Assembly: GCA_016936555.1 (NCBI GenBank)
Contig: JAFGXR010000099.1
Location: forward strand, 1 to 54,246
Length of the DNA: 54,246 nucleotides
Direction: 5' to 3'
Source: Spirochaetales bacterium
GTDB taxonomy: Bacteria > Spirochaetota > Spirochaetia > DSM-2461
The notes under the pieces: model-generated
Database searches by the model: none
What the model saw: the letters and a program-made list of their open reading frames with translations, nothing else
Told to the model about the DNA's origin: nothing
In this document: positions 40,184 to 49,175 of the stretch, piece after piece
How the letters are laid out: every line of letters starts with the position of its first letter
Position numbering within the stretch: position 1 is the first letter of the stretch
Program-made: the position numbers and the translations under genes

Positions 40184-42667
40184 AAACCAAAAGATTTACC
40201 GGTATACAAACAGAAAGACAAAATACTCGAAGCTCTTGAGCGGAATCAGGTCATAGTTGTCGAAAGTCCGACGGGATCGGGAAAAACAACCCAGCTTCCC
40301 CTGATCCTCCACGAAGCGGGATATACGAACTACGGTGTCGTCGGCGTCACCCAGCCGAGGCGGATCGCCGCCGTTTCGGTAAGCGAATACATCGCTGGAC
40401 AGCTCGGAACAAAAGTCCCCGGTCTGGTAGGCTATAAAATGCGGTTCGAAGATGAAACCGTTTTCGAAACGAAGCTTAAGATCATGACTGACGGGATTCT
40501 TCTTCAGGAGATGAAGACCGATCCCATGCTGAACAAATACTCGGTCATGATGGTCGATGAAGCCCACGAGAGAAGCCTCAACATAGACTTTATTCTCGGG
40601 CTCCTGAAAAACGTCATAGCCTGCCGGCCCGAATTCAAAGTCATCATTTCATCGGCGACCCTGAACACGTCGGTGTTCTCCGAATACTTCGACGGCTGCC
40701 CCATTGTACGGATAGAAACGCATCCCTATCCCGTTACGGTTCTCTACGATCCTCCCGGTTCCGACGATCCGGAGGAGATGATAGGAAAGATCGTATCCAT
40801 CGTGGAGCGAAACGTTCAGGAAAAAGGCGATATTCTCATATTTCTCCAGGGCGAGAAGATGATAAAGGATACGACAGCCGCCCTGATGGCTTCGGCGGTC
40901 AAACGAAAGCTTCATATCCAGCAGCTCTACGGGCGGCTCGGGAAAGAGGAACAGGAAAAAGTCTTCCTCAAAGCGCCGATGGGTAAAACAAAAGTTGTCG
41001 TATCCACCAATATAGCGGAGACCAGCGTTACCATAGACGGGATAACTGTGGTTATCGACTCCGGTCTCTCGAAGCTGAATTTCTACAATCCCTCGACATT
41101 CACCTCATCGCTTGTGGAAACGGAAATATCCCAGGCATCGGCCAATCAGCGCCGGGGCCGGGCGGGCCGGACCCAGCCGGGAATGTGCTTCCGCCTTTAC
41201 GACAAAGAGAGCTTCAAGCAGCGGCCCCTATACACGAGGGAGGAGATTTACAGGACAGACCTCGCGGAAGTTGTCCTCAGAATGTCGGAGATCGGCATAA
41301 GAGACTTCCACTCTTTCGATTTTATCAATCCCCCGGGACGAAAAGGGATTATCGGCGCCGTCGAAACCCTGAAACTCCTCGATGCCCTGAACGATGACAA
41401 CAGTCTCTCGCCGATCGGCGAAATGATGGTCAAATTTCCTCTTATGCCCCGTCATGCCCGCATGATCGTTGAAGCCATTATGGTCCGTCCCGCTGTGCTC
41501 CGGGAAGTGATCATAGCCGCCACATTCCTTTCGACCAACTCCCCTTTTCTCCTGCCCCAGGGGGAAGAGCTGGAGGCCAGAAAAGCTCACCACCGTTTCC
41601 GTCGTGACGGCGGGGATTTCACCACCTATCTCAATCTCTTTGAAAAATATCAGGAGAGCGACAGGAGAGAGAAATTCTGCGAGCGCAATTATCTGGATTT
41701 AAGGTCTATGAATGATCTTCTCAACATTGAAAATCAGCTTGAGGAGATTATCAGCGACATGGGGATCCCCATTACGGGGGGAGGTTCCGTAGAGGACTTT
41801 CTCACCACCTGCGCCAAGGGTCTGATACAGTTCGTCTGTATACGATCGGGAAGCGGAGTTTATAAGAGCCTGACGGCGGAAAAGATCATTATTCACCCCG
41901 GCTCGGTCATGTTCCGCGAAAATCCCCGCTATATCGTCGCGGGGGAAATAGTCAAAACATCCCGGACCTATGCCCGTTCCGTATCTCCTCTCGAAAAGAA
42001 CTGGATCCGCAATATCAGCCCGGATCTGGCCGAGAGTATGCAGATTCAGGAAAAAGGCGGCAGCCGGGCCCGGAAGGAACAGGCGAAGGGAAAAGGGGAT
42101 ACGACCTGGGAAATCAATATCGGTTCGACCCTATTCAAACTGGTTCCCGATAAGAGCAAAAGCAAAAAAGTCGCCATGATGGACTGGGAAAAGCTTCACA
42201 AAGCCCTTAAGCCCTACACGCCGGATCAGCTGCCCGATTTCGGAGCCCTCAAGGGCCGGCTCTTCTACAAAGGGACGGAACTGATGACCGTGACAAGGAT
42301 CAGCACGATTCTCAAAGCGGCCAAAATGATAGATCCCGCCAGAGATATCATCAGCGGATTCCCCCGGAAAAATTACCACATAGACAACAATCAGCATCTG
42401 GAGGAACTCTCCGACCAGATAACCGATATCCTGAAAGCCGTGGAAGGCGGTAAGCGCAAGAAGAAGACTCTGGGCTTTGTCACGTTGAAGACCGACGGCC
42501 AGGGAACCTACTGGTTCGAAAGCGGGAGACAGCTCAATATGGCTCTGAATGAGAGTCTCGCCTCGCTGGAACTACTCGCCGACGAAGTGTCAGAGGAAAC
42601 AGACGAAGCAATCTGGAAGAGAATCAATAAAGCCTATCGCTGGCTCGATCAATGGTTTATGGACTAA
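40181..42667 (+). CDS. hrpA: HrpA-type ATP-dependent RNA helicase (DEAH/RHA box)
   Basis: An RNA helicase of 828 residues. Motif I is ESPTGSGKTTQLPL, motif Ia TQPRRIAAVSVSEYI, motif II DEAHERSLNIDF, motif III SATLN, motif V STNIAETSVTIDG and motif VI QRRGRAGRT. The winged-helix, ratchet and OB-fold regions typical of DEAH/RHA proteins follow. The C-terminal DUF3418 extension of the ~1300-residue E. coli HrpA is absent; the C-terminal 200 residues are instead lysine-rich and of unclear type. HrpA relatives act on mRNA processing or rescue of stalled ribosomes. The start ATG lies six bases after a -10 element. Confidence 0.88.
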   Translation: MKPKDLPVYKQKDKILEALERNQVIVVESPTGSGKTTQLPLILHEAGYTNYGVVGVTQPRRIAAVSVSEYIAGQLGTKVPGLVGYKMRFEDETVFETKLKIMTDGILLQEMKTDPMLNKYSVMMVDEAHERSLNIDFILGLLKNVIACRPEFKVIISSATLNTSVFSEYFDGCPIVRIETHPYPVTVLYDPPGSDDPEEMIGKIVSIVERNVQEKGDILIFLQGEKMIKDTTAALMASAVKRKLHIQQLYGRLGKEEQEKVFLKAPMGKTKVVVSTNIAETSVTIDGITVVIDSGLSKLNFYNPSTFTSSLVETEISQASANQRRGRAGRTQPGMCFRLYDKESFKQRPLYTREEIYRTDLAEVVLRMSEIGIRDFHSFDFINPPGRKGIIGAVETLKLLDALNDDNSLSPIGEMMVKFPLMPRHARMIVEAIMVRPAVLREVIIAATFLSTNSPFLLPQGEELEARKAHHRFRRDGGDFTTYLNLFEKYQESDRREKFCERNYLDLRSMNDLLNIENQLEEIISDMGIPITGGGSVEDFLTTCAKGLIQFVCIRSGSGVYKSLTAEKIIIHPGSVMFRENPRYIVAGEIVKTSRTYARSVSPLEKNWIRNISPDLAESMQIQEKGGSRARKEQAKGKGDTTWEINIGSTLFKLVPDKSKSKKVAMMDWEKLHKALKPYTPDQLPDFGALKGRLFYKGTELMTVTRISTILKAAKMIDPARDIISGFPRKNYHIDNNQHLEELSDQITDILKAVEGGKRKKKTLGFVTLKTDGQGTYWFESGRQLNMALNESLASLELLADEVSEETDEAIWKRINKAYRWLDQWFMD

Positions 42668-42702
42668 TTTAAATTTGACAGGCAGGGAAAACCGTGTAAT
42701 TC

Positions 42703-42741
42703 TTGTTTATGTAACTAAACGTCATTTAGTAATATAAACAA
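42703..42741. promoter_or_regulatory. Inverted repeat, candidate TetR operator
   Basis: Two 17-base arms (42703-42719 and 42725-42741) match at 15 of 17 positions as an inverted repeat with the centre CGTCA; outer ends are TTGTTTAT/ATAAACAA, inner ends ACTAAA/TTTAGT. TTGACA lies at 42675-42680, and the repeat lies between it and AGGAGG of the first operon gene. The operon ends in a TetR gene, so autoregulation is likely. Confidence 0.6.
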
Positions 42742-42760
42742 GGTTCACAAAGGAGGGTTT

Positions 42761-43534
42761 ATGCCTGCTGTCAAGGAAAATGAAATCAATAAAGCCGCGC
42801 AACCGCGCTTTCTGACTGGCTCCCGGAACCATGCCGTTCTCATCATCCACGGTTTCACCGGTTATCCCGGTGAGTATTATGAGCTTGCCGAAGAGCTGAA
42901 CAGGGAAGGCTACACCGTATCCCTCCCTCTCCTGCCGGGTCACGGAAGAACAGGGAAAGCCTTTACCCGGACGAATTGGCCTGACTGGCTGGGCCATGTA
43001 ACCGCCGAGTACGAAGCTCTGGAATCGGAATACGAAAAAGTATCCATCGTCGGCCTCTCCATGGGCGGGGTGCTCACGCTGCTCCTCTCATCGCGTTTTT
43101 CCCCCGACAGGATTGCTCTCCTGGCTCCTGCCATGGCCATTAAAGGCAATATGTTTTACCTGACCCCCTTTCTCCGTTTTTTTCTGAAGAAAACCGCCAA
43201 GAACTGGCAGCCCGAAGAAGGCGACAGTGAAGATGTCCGCCGTCTCGGCCGGGAGTACTGGTCGACCAATTACATCAGTCAGATTGCCGGCTTGCGGAAA
43301 CTTCAGATTATGGCGGGTCGCCGGCTGAAATATGTCAAAGCCCCTGCTCTGATCATGGTTTCCGAAATCGACGATACGGTACCGCTCAAAGCGGCTGACA
43401 TGATAGGTAAAGGCCTGAAAAATGCGGAAACGCAGATGATACAGTTAAGGAACAGCCCCCACGTACTGGTTTCCGGACCGGAAAAGGAATATGTGAAACG
43501 GGAAGTTATCAAATGGATAAAAGGAGAAAAATAA
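42761..43534 (+). CDS. Alpha/beta hydrolase (carboxylesterase/lipase type)
   Basis: A cytoplasmic serine hydrolase of 257 residues. The oxyanion region is IIHGFTGYPGEYYELAEEL, the nucleophile is S100 in GLSMGG, the acid is in SEIDDTVPL and the histidine in NSPHVLVSG. The pattern matches the Est30/monoacylglycerol-lipase group that cuts short acyl esters. AGGAGG lies seven bases before the ATG. It is the first gene of an operon with a sugar-type symporter and a TetR regulator, which suggests that an acylated or lipid-like compound is imported and de-esterified. Confidence 0.88.
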   Translation: MPAVKENEINKAAQPRFLTGSRNHAVLIIHGFTGYPGEYYELAEELNREGYTVSLPLLPGHGRTGKAFTRTNWPDWLGHVTAEYEALESEYEKVSIVGLSMGGVLTLLLSSRFSPDRIALLAPAMAIKGNMFYLTPFLRFFLKKTAKNWQPEEGDSEDVRRLGREYWSTNYISQIAGLRKLQIMAGRRLKYVKAPALIMVSEIDDTVPLKAADMIGKGLKNAETQMIQLRNSPHVLVSGPEKEYVKREVIKWIKGEK

Positions 43535-43535
43535 A

Positions 43536-44909
43536 ATGAAAAATCAGGTGGAAACTCTCCCCATTGGGAAAAAAATCATCTATGCGCTGGGCCAGCTCGG
43601 CTGGTCACTCGGTTCATTCGGAGTTATGAATCTTCTCTATTACTTTTATGATTCAAACAGCCAGGCGGACGGGACCAGGATGTTCCCCATTTATATCGGA
43701 TCGGCTGCTATTCTGGGGATTATAGCCTCACTCAGCCGCGTTTTTGACGGTATAACAGACCCGCTCATTGCCGGTTTATCAGACCGGAACGGTTCAAAAT
43801 TCGGAAGACGGCGGATCTATATGGCTCTGGGAGCTTTCCCTTTCGCCCTGATATCCATCCTTATCTTCCTGCCGCCCTCCACATCGGCTCTATTCAATAC
43901 GGCTTGGCTCTTTGTGTTCACCTTCCTGTTCTACCTCTTTATGACCATGTACGTCACTCCCTTCTTCGCTCTCCTGAGCGAACTGGGGCACACTCCCGAC
44001 GAAAGGCTTCAGCTCAGCACAATGATATCCGTCACATGGGCCCTCGGTTTCATGTTCGGAAACGGGACATATGCCCTACAGGGTCTGCTGGAGGGAACGG
44101 GTATGGCTCCGGTCAGAGCCTTCCAGACCGTTCTGGTAATCTTCGCTGTCATCTCGGCCGTTCTTATGTACCTTCCGGTCATTTTCATTGATGAAAACAG
44201 ATACTGCGAGAGGCGCAGCTCCAAGGAAGGATCCTTCAAAGCCGTTATCAGCGCTTTCAAAAACAGAGATTTTCTCTTCTTCACTCTTTCCGATCTGACC
44301 TACTTTCTGGCTCTGACCTTTATTCAGACCGGTATCAGCTTCTATATCATTCAGCTTCTCGAACTGCCCAAGGAAATGGCTTCGACGCTCATGTCGGTCC
44401 TGTTTCTGATGAGTTTCGTTTTTTACCTGCCCGTCAGTATGGTAGCCAGGAGAATCGGCAAGAAGAATCTTCTGATCATTGCCTTCTACCTCTTTATTTT
44501 CAGCTGGCTCTTCCTCTCCTTCTGGGGGCTGCTGCCTCTCTCCACAACAGCACAGGCTTTCATAGCTGTTGTTTTCGCCGCGCTTCCCATGGCCATTTTC
44601 GGGATTCTTCCCAATGCCATCGTGGCGGATATCGCCGAGGCTGACGGAAAGCGCACGGGGAATTACAAAGCGGCCGTTTATTTCGGGGCGCGGACTTTTA
44701 TGAGCAAGATGGGCGCCTCGGTCACCCTTCTCATCTTTCCCCTCATCAGCCATATGGGGGGAACGATGGACGGAGCACCGACGATCACGGGAATCCGGGC
44801 CACGACCTATGCGGCCATGGGCTTTCTGATCCTTGGATTGATTCTCTTTTTGAAATATGATGAGAAATCGACTTTAGACTTACTGGAACCGGAAGGCGAA
44901 CCGGCCTGA
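43536..44909 (+). CDS. GPH-family (MelB-like) cation symporter, MFS
   Basis: A 457-residue inner-membrane transporter with about 12 helices. The diagnostic GPH loop between helices 2 and 3 is present: GITDPLIAGLSDRNGSKFGR then RRIYMALGAFPF. The pseudo-repeat in the second half has MVARRIGKKNLL. This family brings in glycosides, pentosides or hexuronides with Na+ or H+; the substrate is not known. The start is one base after the hydrolase stop, with GGAG upstream. Confidence 0.88.
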   Translation: MKNQVETLPIGKKIIYALGQLGWSLGSFGVMNLLYYFYDSNSQADGTRMFPIYIGSAAILGIIASLSRVFDGITDPLIAGLSDRNGSKFGRRRIYMALGAFPFALISILIFLPPSTSALFNTAWLFVFTFLFYLFMTMYVTPFFALLSELGHTPDERLQLSTMISVTWALGFMFGNGTYALQGLLEGTGMAPVRAFQTVLVIFAVISAVLMYLPVIFIDENRYCERRSSKEGSFKAVISAFKNRDFLFFTLSDLTYFLALTFIQTGISFYIIQLLELPKEMASTLMSVLFLMSFVFYLPVSMVARRIGKKNLLIIAFYLFIFSWLFLSFWGLLPLSTTAQAFIAVVFAALPMAIFGILPNAIVADIAEADGKRTGNYKAAVYFGARTFMSKMGASVTLLIFPLISHMGGTMDGAPTITGIRATTYAAMGFLILGLILFLKYDEKSTLDLLEPEGEPA

Positions 44910-44932
44910 AGGATAAGAGAGGGAGCGTACCA

Positions 44933-45595
44933 TTGGCCAGCAGAGAGAGAATCGAACGGGAAAAGGCACAGTTGAAAGAGATGCGGGAGAGAGATATTCT
45001 CGAAGCCTCGGAGCAGCTTTTCCTGGAAAAGGGATTCGCCCGAACGACAATCGGCGACATAGCCCGGGCCTGCGAGCTGACCAATGGGGCCATCTATCTC
45101 TATTTTAAGAACAAAAGCGAAATCATATTGATTATCATGACCAGGATAAGCCGGAGCTTCGGAGATCTGCTGGAGCAGAATGACGATACTTCGGCTTCCG
45201 GTATCGCCCGGGCCGAAAAGCTGCTAAGCGTGTACAAGAAATCCTACAGGGAATATCACAACTACCATGTTCTGGACGGACAGTTCAATGTGCTTTTCGA
45301 CAAAGAGTACCCCGATTCACCCTACCTGGCTGAGTTCTTCAGAGCGAATGACCGGGTTCTTGAAATTTTTACGGATATGTTCAGAATGGGATTCTCAGAC
45401 GGAACGATCCGTTTCCCCGGAAAAGACAAAGATCCCGATCCAGAACAGTCGGCCCATATGTTTCTCAATGTTCTGAACAGTTATGTTGAAAAGCTGAGCC
45501 TCAGGAAAGAGCTGATGGAAAAAGAACAGAATATTTCCATGGATGAGGAACTGGACCGGTTTATCGACTACCTGGCGGCATCGCTCCGGTCCTGA
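44933..45595 (+). CDS. TetR-family transcriptional regulator
   Basis: The 220-residue protein has an N-terminal DNA-binding domain (~15-65: ILEASEQLFLEKGFARTTIG, DIARACELTNGAIYLYFKNK) and a helical ligand-binding domain. It follows the hydrolase and symporter genes in the same direction and most likely represses this operon through the inverted repeat at 42703-42741. The start is TTG at 44933 with GGGAG about seven bases upstream; a basic N-terminal arm (MASRERIEREKAQLKEMRER) precedes the first helix. Confidence 0.92.
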   Translation: MASRERIEREKAQLKEMRERDILEASEQLFLEKGFARTTIGDIARACELTNGAIYLYFKNKSEIILIIMTRISRSFGDLLEQNDDTSASGIARAEKLLSVYKKSYREYHNYHVLDGQFNVLFDKEYPDSPYLAEFFRANDRVLEIFTDMFRMGFSDGTIRFPGKDKDPDPEQSAHMFLNVLNSYVEKLSLRKELMEKEQNISMDEELDRFIDYLAASLRS

Positions 45596-45601
45596 TTTTT
45601 T

Positions 45602-45967
45602 TCAGAACTGCTTTGTCGTCAGCAGAACAAGCGTGCAGGCTTCCTGGACCTGAATCCCCTTGTCCAGAAAGATCTGTTTGGCCGCTTCCGATTCCGTACC
45701 GGGATTGAAAATAACACGTTTCGGATTAACAGCGACGATTTTATCGGCCATCTGCTCCACCATCATGCCGTTGACATAGAGCGTTACCGTATGGATGTCA
45801 TCCTTGATCTCCGAGAGATCCGCCGTCACGGCTATACCGTTCACTTCTTTTATCGCAGGATGGACAGGGATAACATTATATCCATTATCGCGAAGCATAT
45901 TGACCGCTTTATTGGAATATCTATCAGCCTTGGGACTGGCGCCGAGAACCACGACGTTTTCAGACAT
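45602..45967 (-). CDS. CoA-binding domain protein (YccU-like)
   Basis: A 121-residue single-domain Rossmann-type CoA_binding_2 protein. Key segments are VVVLGASPKADRYSNKAV, GYNVIPVHPAIKEVNGI and FNPGTESEAA. Proteins of this kind bind CoA or related nucleotides in the cytoplasm; the physiological role is unclear. AAGGAG lies seven bases before the ATG. It is convergent with tetR, with six bases between the stops. Confidence 0.88.
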   Translation of the reverse strand: MSENVVVLGASPKADRYSNKAVNMLRDNGYNVIPVHPAIKEVNGIAVTADLSEIKDDIHTVTLYVNGMMVEQMADKIVAVNPKRVIFNPGTESEAAKQIFLDKGIQVQEACTLVLLTTKQF

Positions 45968-46075
45968 ATTAAACTCCTTCGATGCCGAATCACAGGGGTC
46001 TCCCTATATATGGCATTTTCTATACTAATATATAAACATTTCCCCAATGAAAGTAAAGCGCTATAACCGGAGTAC

Positions 46076-48217
46076 TCAGTCCTGAAGGAGTTCCTGCTCC
46101 GCGCCGGCTTCATCGAGCTGGAACCGGCTGACCATATAGCGGAGCCTTTCGGCCATTTGCGCCAGCTCCTCCGCTGCCGCTGCCGTTTCTTCGGTGAAAG
46201 AGGAACTGTCATGGGTCAGCTTGTCGATTTCATGGACTTTCACATTGACTGCACCGATACCTTCAGTCTGATGCAGGCTGACCCGGGATATTTCCTTAAG
46301 GACTTCCGAAACGGTCCGGACCTGATCGACGATCTGATTGAACTGCTCGGAGGTGACCCGGGCCAGATCATTCCCTATTTTGATCTCCTTCAAGGTCTGC
46401 TCGATTATATCCGATGTTTCCTTTGCCGCTTCGGCGCTTTTTACTGCAAGATTCCTCACCTCATCGGCCACAACGGAAAACCCCTTACCGTATTTTCCCG
46501 CCCGCGCGGCCTCCACATTGGCGTTGAGCGCCAGAAGATTGATCTGGAAAGCAATATCATCTATCACTTTGATAACTTTTGACACCCGGGAGGAGGATTC
46601 GGAAATGGAGAGGAGAGCGTCAAGAAGTCTGTTCATTTTGACATTTCCCTCTTCGGCATCGACAACCGACTGCTCTGCCATTTCATTGGCCTTCTGTGCC
46701 TGCTCTCCGTTTTCCGATGTCTGTTCATTTATTTTGTCCAGGGACATGGTGACATCTTCCAGGGACCGGACCTGATCGATGACGCCCGCCGAGAGGTTCT
46801 GACTGGCTTCGGCAATCTGCTGGGATCCCTGGGATACTTCCCGGACGATAACCGCTACATCGTTGATCATGGTATTGAGCGATGTCTTCATTTCCAGGAG
46901 AGAATGCCCCAGATGATCCTCATCCGATGCCAGATCGATCGTAACAGTCAGATCTCCCGATGCGACTTTCGCAATGGCTTCCACTTTTGCTTTCAATCTG
47001 GCGATCATATGGGAAAAGGATTCCTGAAGCAGAGCGATCTCATCATCGACATGGCGCTTGCGGACAGTGACGTTGAAATTTCCTCCCGCTATGACGGCGG
47101 ACTGGTTGGCCATATGGCCCAGAAAGGAAATGATGCCGCGCATAAAGAAGATAAACAGAAGAATCCCGAGAGAAATAAGACCCGTCGCCATAAGGACAAT
47201 GATAAACCGCGTTCTGTACAGACCTCTTAAAAACTCCTCGTGATAGGCGCTGGCGCCGATATACCAGTCCAGCCCGGGAACATAGACCGAACCGGCGATC
47301 TTGGTCCGCGCTACAGACTCGCCCTGATTCTTCCAATCGTAGTAATGGATATAATACTGACCTTCGCCCAGTGGTCTGGTCCGGTTCAGAATATCCTGGA
47401 TAAAGAGATTGCCGTCGGAATCTTTCGCATCGTGAATATCCAGCCCGTCGGAAGCCCGTCCTTTGGAAACGACATATTCTCCCCGGCTGTTGAGAACCCA
47501 GATGTAACCGGTTTCGCCGATAACTTCCCCGGCGATCATAGTTTTTATTCTTTCCAGCAGTTCCGATTTCGTATCGGAACTGAGAAAATCGCTGTAATAA
47601 GAACCGGCTCCGATGATCAGGTCGAGCGCCGGAAAGTAGGAGATGGCGGCCACCTTCATCCGGGCGACCGTTTCCCCGGTGTTCAGCCAGGGGTACTCAG
47701 TCAGGTAAATCTCCCCTTCATTGAGTTTAATCCCCTCGCGGATCATATCCTGAATAAAGAACCGGCCGGAGGAATCCCGTGCTTCCAGGAGATTTTCGCC
47801 GTCGCGGCTTCTTCCCCTGGAAACCACATAATTTCCCTCCCGGTCCAGAACGAAGACATATCCGGTTTTCCCAACGGAGATCCGGCTGATTCTGTCATAG
47901 GCATCTTCCAGATATTCCTGACCGCCCATAGCGAAAGCCTGTCGGAGCAGCATCCCCGCCCCCAGCGAAATGGCGGAAACATGATCCTCTATCAGTTCTC
48001 TTTCGCGGGTCAGCGTGTTTTCAACCTGTTCGAGATTGGAAGTGATATAGTTTTTCCAGATCAGGGCGTCCTTACCCAGATTTTCTTCTATCTGGTCGAG
48101 TGTTTCTTTCTGAAAGGATGAGAAACTGAAAAAGCTGATCGCTCCCAAAGACAAAGCGAGTAAAATAAAGTAGAGAAGCGAGATCTGCCACAGGAGAGAA
48201 AATCTTATTTTCCTCAT
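46076..48217 (-). CDS. Methyl-accepting chemotaxis protein with two Cache domains
   Basis: A 713-residue chemoreceptor. Helix 1 is near residues 8-30; a periplasmic part follows with two related Cache units (VGKTGYVFVLDREGNYVVSR and IGETGYIWVLNSRGEYVVSK). Helix 2 is at ~338-362 (FIIVLMATGLISLGILLFIF), then HAMP, and a signalling region whose hairpin tip is intact (DIAFQINLLALNANVEAARA). Methylation regions lie on both sides. It binds a small ligand, possibly an organic acid or amino acid, and controls CheA/CheY. GGAGG seven bases before the ATG sets the start. It ends in ELLQD with no CheR-docking pentapeptide. Confidence 0.95.
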   Translation of the reverse strand: MRKIRFSLLWQISLLYFILLALSLGAISFFSFSSFQKETLDQIEENLGKDALIWKNYITSNLEQVENTLTRERELIEDHVSAISLGAGMLLRQAFAMGGQEYLEDAYDRISRISVGKTGYVFVLDREGNYVVSRGRSRDGENLLEARDSSGRFFIQDMIREGIKLNEGEIYLTEYPWLNTGETVARMKVAAISYFPALDLIIGAGSYYSDFLSSDTKSELLERIKTMIAGEVIGETGYIWVLNSRGEYVVSKGRASDGLDIHDAKDSDGNLFIQDILNRTRPLGEGQYYIHYYDWKNQGESVARTKIAGSVYVPGLDWYIGASAYHEEFLRGLYRTRFIIVLMATGLISLGILLFIFFMRGIISFLGHMANQSAVIAGGNFNVTVRKRHVDDEIALLQESFSHMIARLKAKVEAIAKVASGDLTVTIDLASDEDHLGHSLLEMKTSLNTMINDVAVIVREVSQGSQQIAEASQNLSAGVIDQVRSLEDVTMSLDKINEQTSENGEQAQKANEMAEQSVVDAEEGNVKMNRLLDALLSISESSSRVSKVIKVIDDIAFQINLLALNANVEAARAGKYGKGFSVVADEVRNLAVKSAEAAKETSDIIEQTLKEIKIGNDLARVTSEQFNQIVDQVRTVSEVLKEISRVSLHQTEGIGAVNVKVHEIDKLTHDSSSFTEETAAAAEELAQMAERLRYMVSRFQLDEAGAEQELLQD

Positions 48218-48312
48218 TCGGGGCCTCCGCCGGAATAGTCAATTTATTAATTATTATCAATCGGGACGTTTTTTCCCAACCTTTTCCACCTTTTTGCGAA
48301 TAATAGAGATAT

Positions 48313-48867
48313 ATGAGTGATGATTCCGTTAAAGAACTGTACCGCAAATGGCAGAGGGAGAAGAGCGAAAGAGCCCGTCAGGATTTTTTTTCCGCCGCCT
48401 GGACACGCTATCATTCCCGCCTTCAGGTCTTTCTGACCCCTTGGCTGGGAAGAGGAGCCGAATGCGAGGACAGGGTATCGGAGATCCTTCTCGGTGCTTT
48501 TGAGCGGATAGAGACCTACAACAGCCGCTACGCCTTTTCAACCTGGATTTACAATCTGGCACGAAAACGATGCATCGACGGATTGAGGAAGAAGAGATTC
48601 GTCACCGAAGAGCTGGCGGCTGATCACGGCGGGACCGGGGAAACGCCCGAATCGCTATATATGAGAAATGAAGATAAGCGCCTTGTCGGAGAAGCGATAA
48701 ACCGTCTGTCGGCTGAAGACAGGGAACTGGTATTCCTCTATTTCTACGAAGAGATGAAATACAGGGAAATCGCCGGAATCACGGGTAAGCCCCTCGGGAC
48801 TGTGAAATTCCGCATGTCGGAGATAAGAAAGCAGATGAAAAGCGAATTATCAGGGAGTTTTGTCTGA
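48313..48867 (+). CDS. ECF-type RNA polymerase sigma factor
   Basis: A 184-residue sigma70-family factor with region 2 (RIETYNSRYAFSTWIYNLAR then KRCIDGLRKKR) and region 4 (INRLSAEDRELVFLYFYEEM, KYREIAGITGKPLGTVKFRM). The gap between them is short, as in extracytoplasmic-function sigmas without region 3. The next gene overlaps it (TGATG) and encodes a small membrane protein in the usual anti-sigma position. Only AGAGA precedes the ATG. No clear sigma70 promoter was found, so it may be autoregulated. Confidence 0.9.
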   Translation: MSDDSVKELYRKWQREKSERARQDFFSAAWTRYHSRLQVFLTPWLGRGAECEDRVSEILLGAFERIETYNSRYAFSTWIYNLARKRCIDGLRKKRFVTEELAADHGGTGETPESLYMRNEDKRLVGEAINRLSAEDRELVFLYFYEEMKYREIAGITGKPLGTVKFRMSEIRKQMKSELSGSFV

Positions 48868-49175
48868 TGGATGATATAAAAAAAGAGTTCAAAGCGTATT
48901 TTGAGGATGAAGTGGCGTCGAAACATACACCGCCAATGCAAATGCCGGAACCAGTTTCGGGAAAAAAAAGAGGAAAAGTATGGGAAAACCTGTTTCTGGC
49001 GGCTTGTATACTCGGAAGCCTGGCACTATTTACTCAGCCTTCCATTTATGACACCCAACTGCGTCGTATGCATCTTCCCATGAACAAGTATGAAGCCTTT
49101 AAGGAAGAAGTCCCGCGGGTTCTTTTTGAAGGGATTCAATATATGAAAAACAGAAAAGGAGTCATGAATGACTAA
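48867..49175 (+). CDS. Small single-pass membrane protein, candidate anti-sigma factor
   Basis: A 102-residue protein: a cytoplasmic ~38-residue segment (MDDIKKEFKAYFEDEVASKH), a basic stretch, one membrane helix (~41-60, NLFLAACILGSLALFTQPSI) and a ~40-residue extracytoplasmic tail. The ATG shares one base with the sigma factor stop, which implies coupled translation. Position and topology suggest an anti-sigma or membrane tether, but no zinc-binding ASD motif (HxxxCxxC) is present. Confidence 0.7.
   Translation: MDDIKKEFKAYFEDEVASKHTPPMQMPEPVSGKKRGKVWENLFLAACILGSLALFTQPSIYDTQLRRMHLPMNKYEAFKEEVPRVLFEGIQYMKNRKGVMND

Noticed and set aside
47240-48121. 293-codon plus-strand ORF opposite the chemoreceptor
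   Set aside because: Shadow of the duplicated Cache units; no initiation signal.
48270-48312. ECF-type autoregulatory promoter before the sigma factor gene
   Set aside because: CCCAACC and CGAATA are vaguely placed but the spacing is too short; no confident match.
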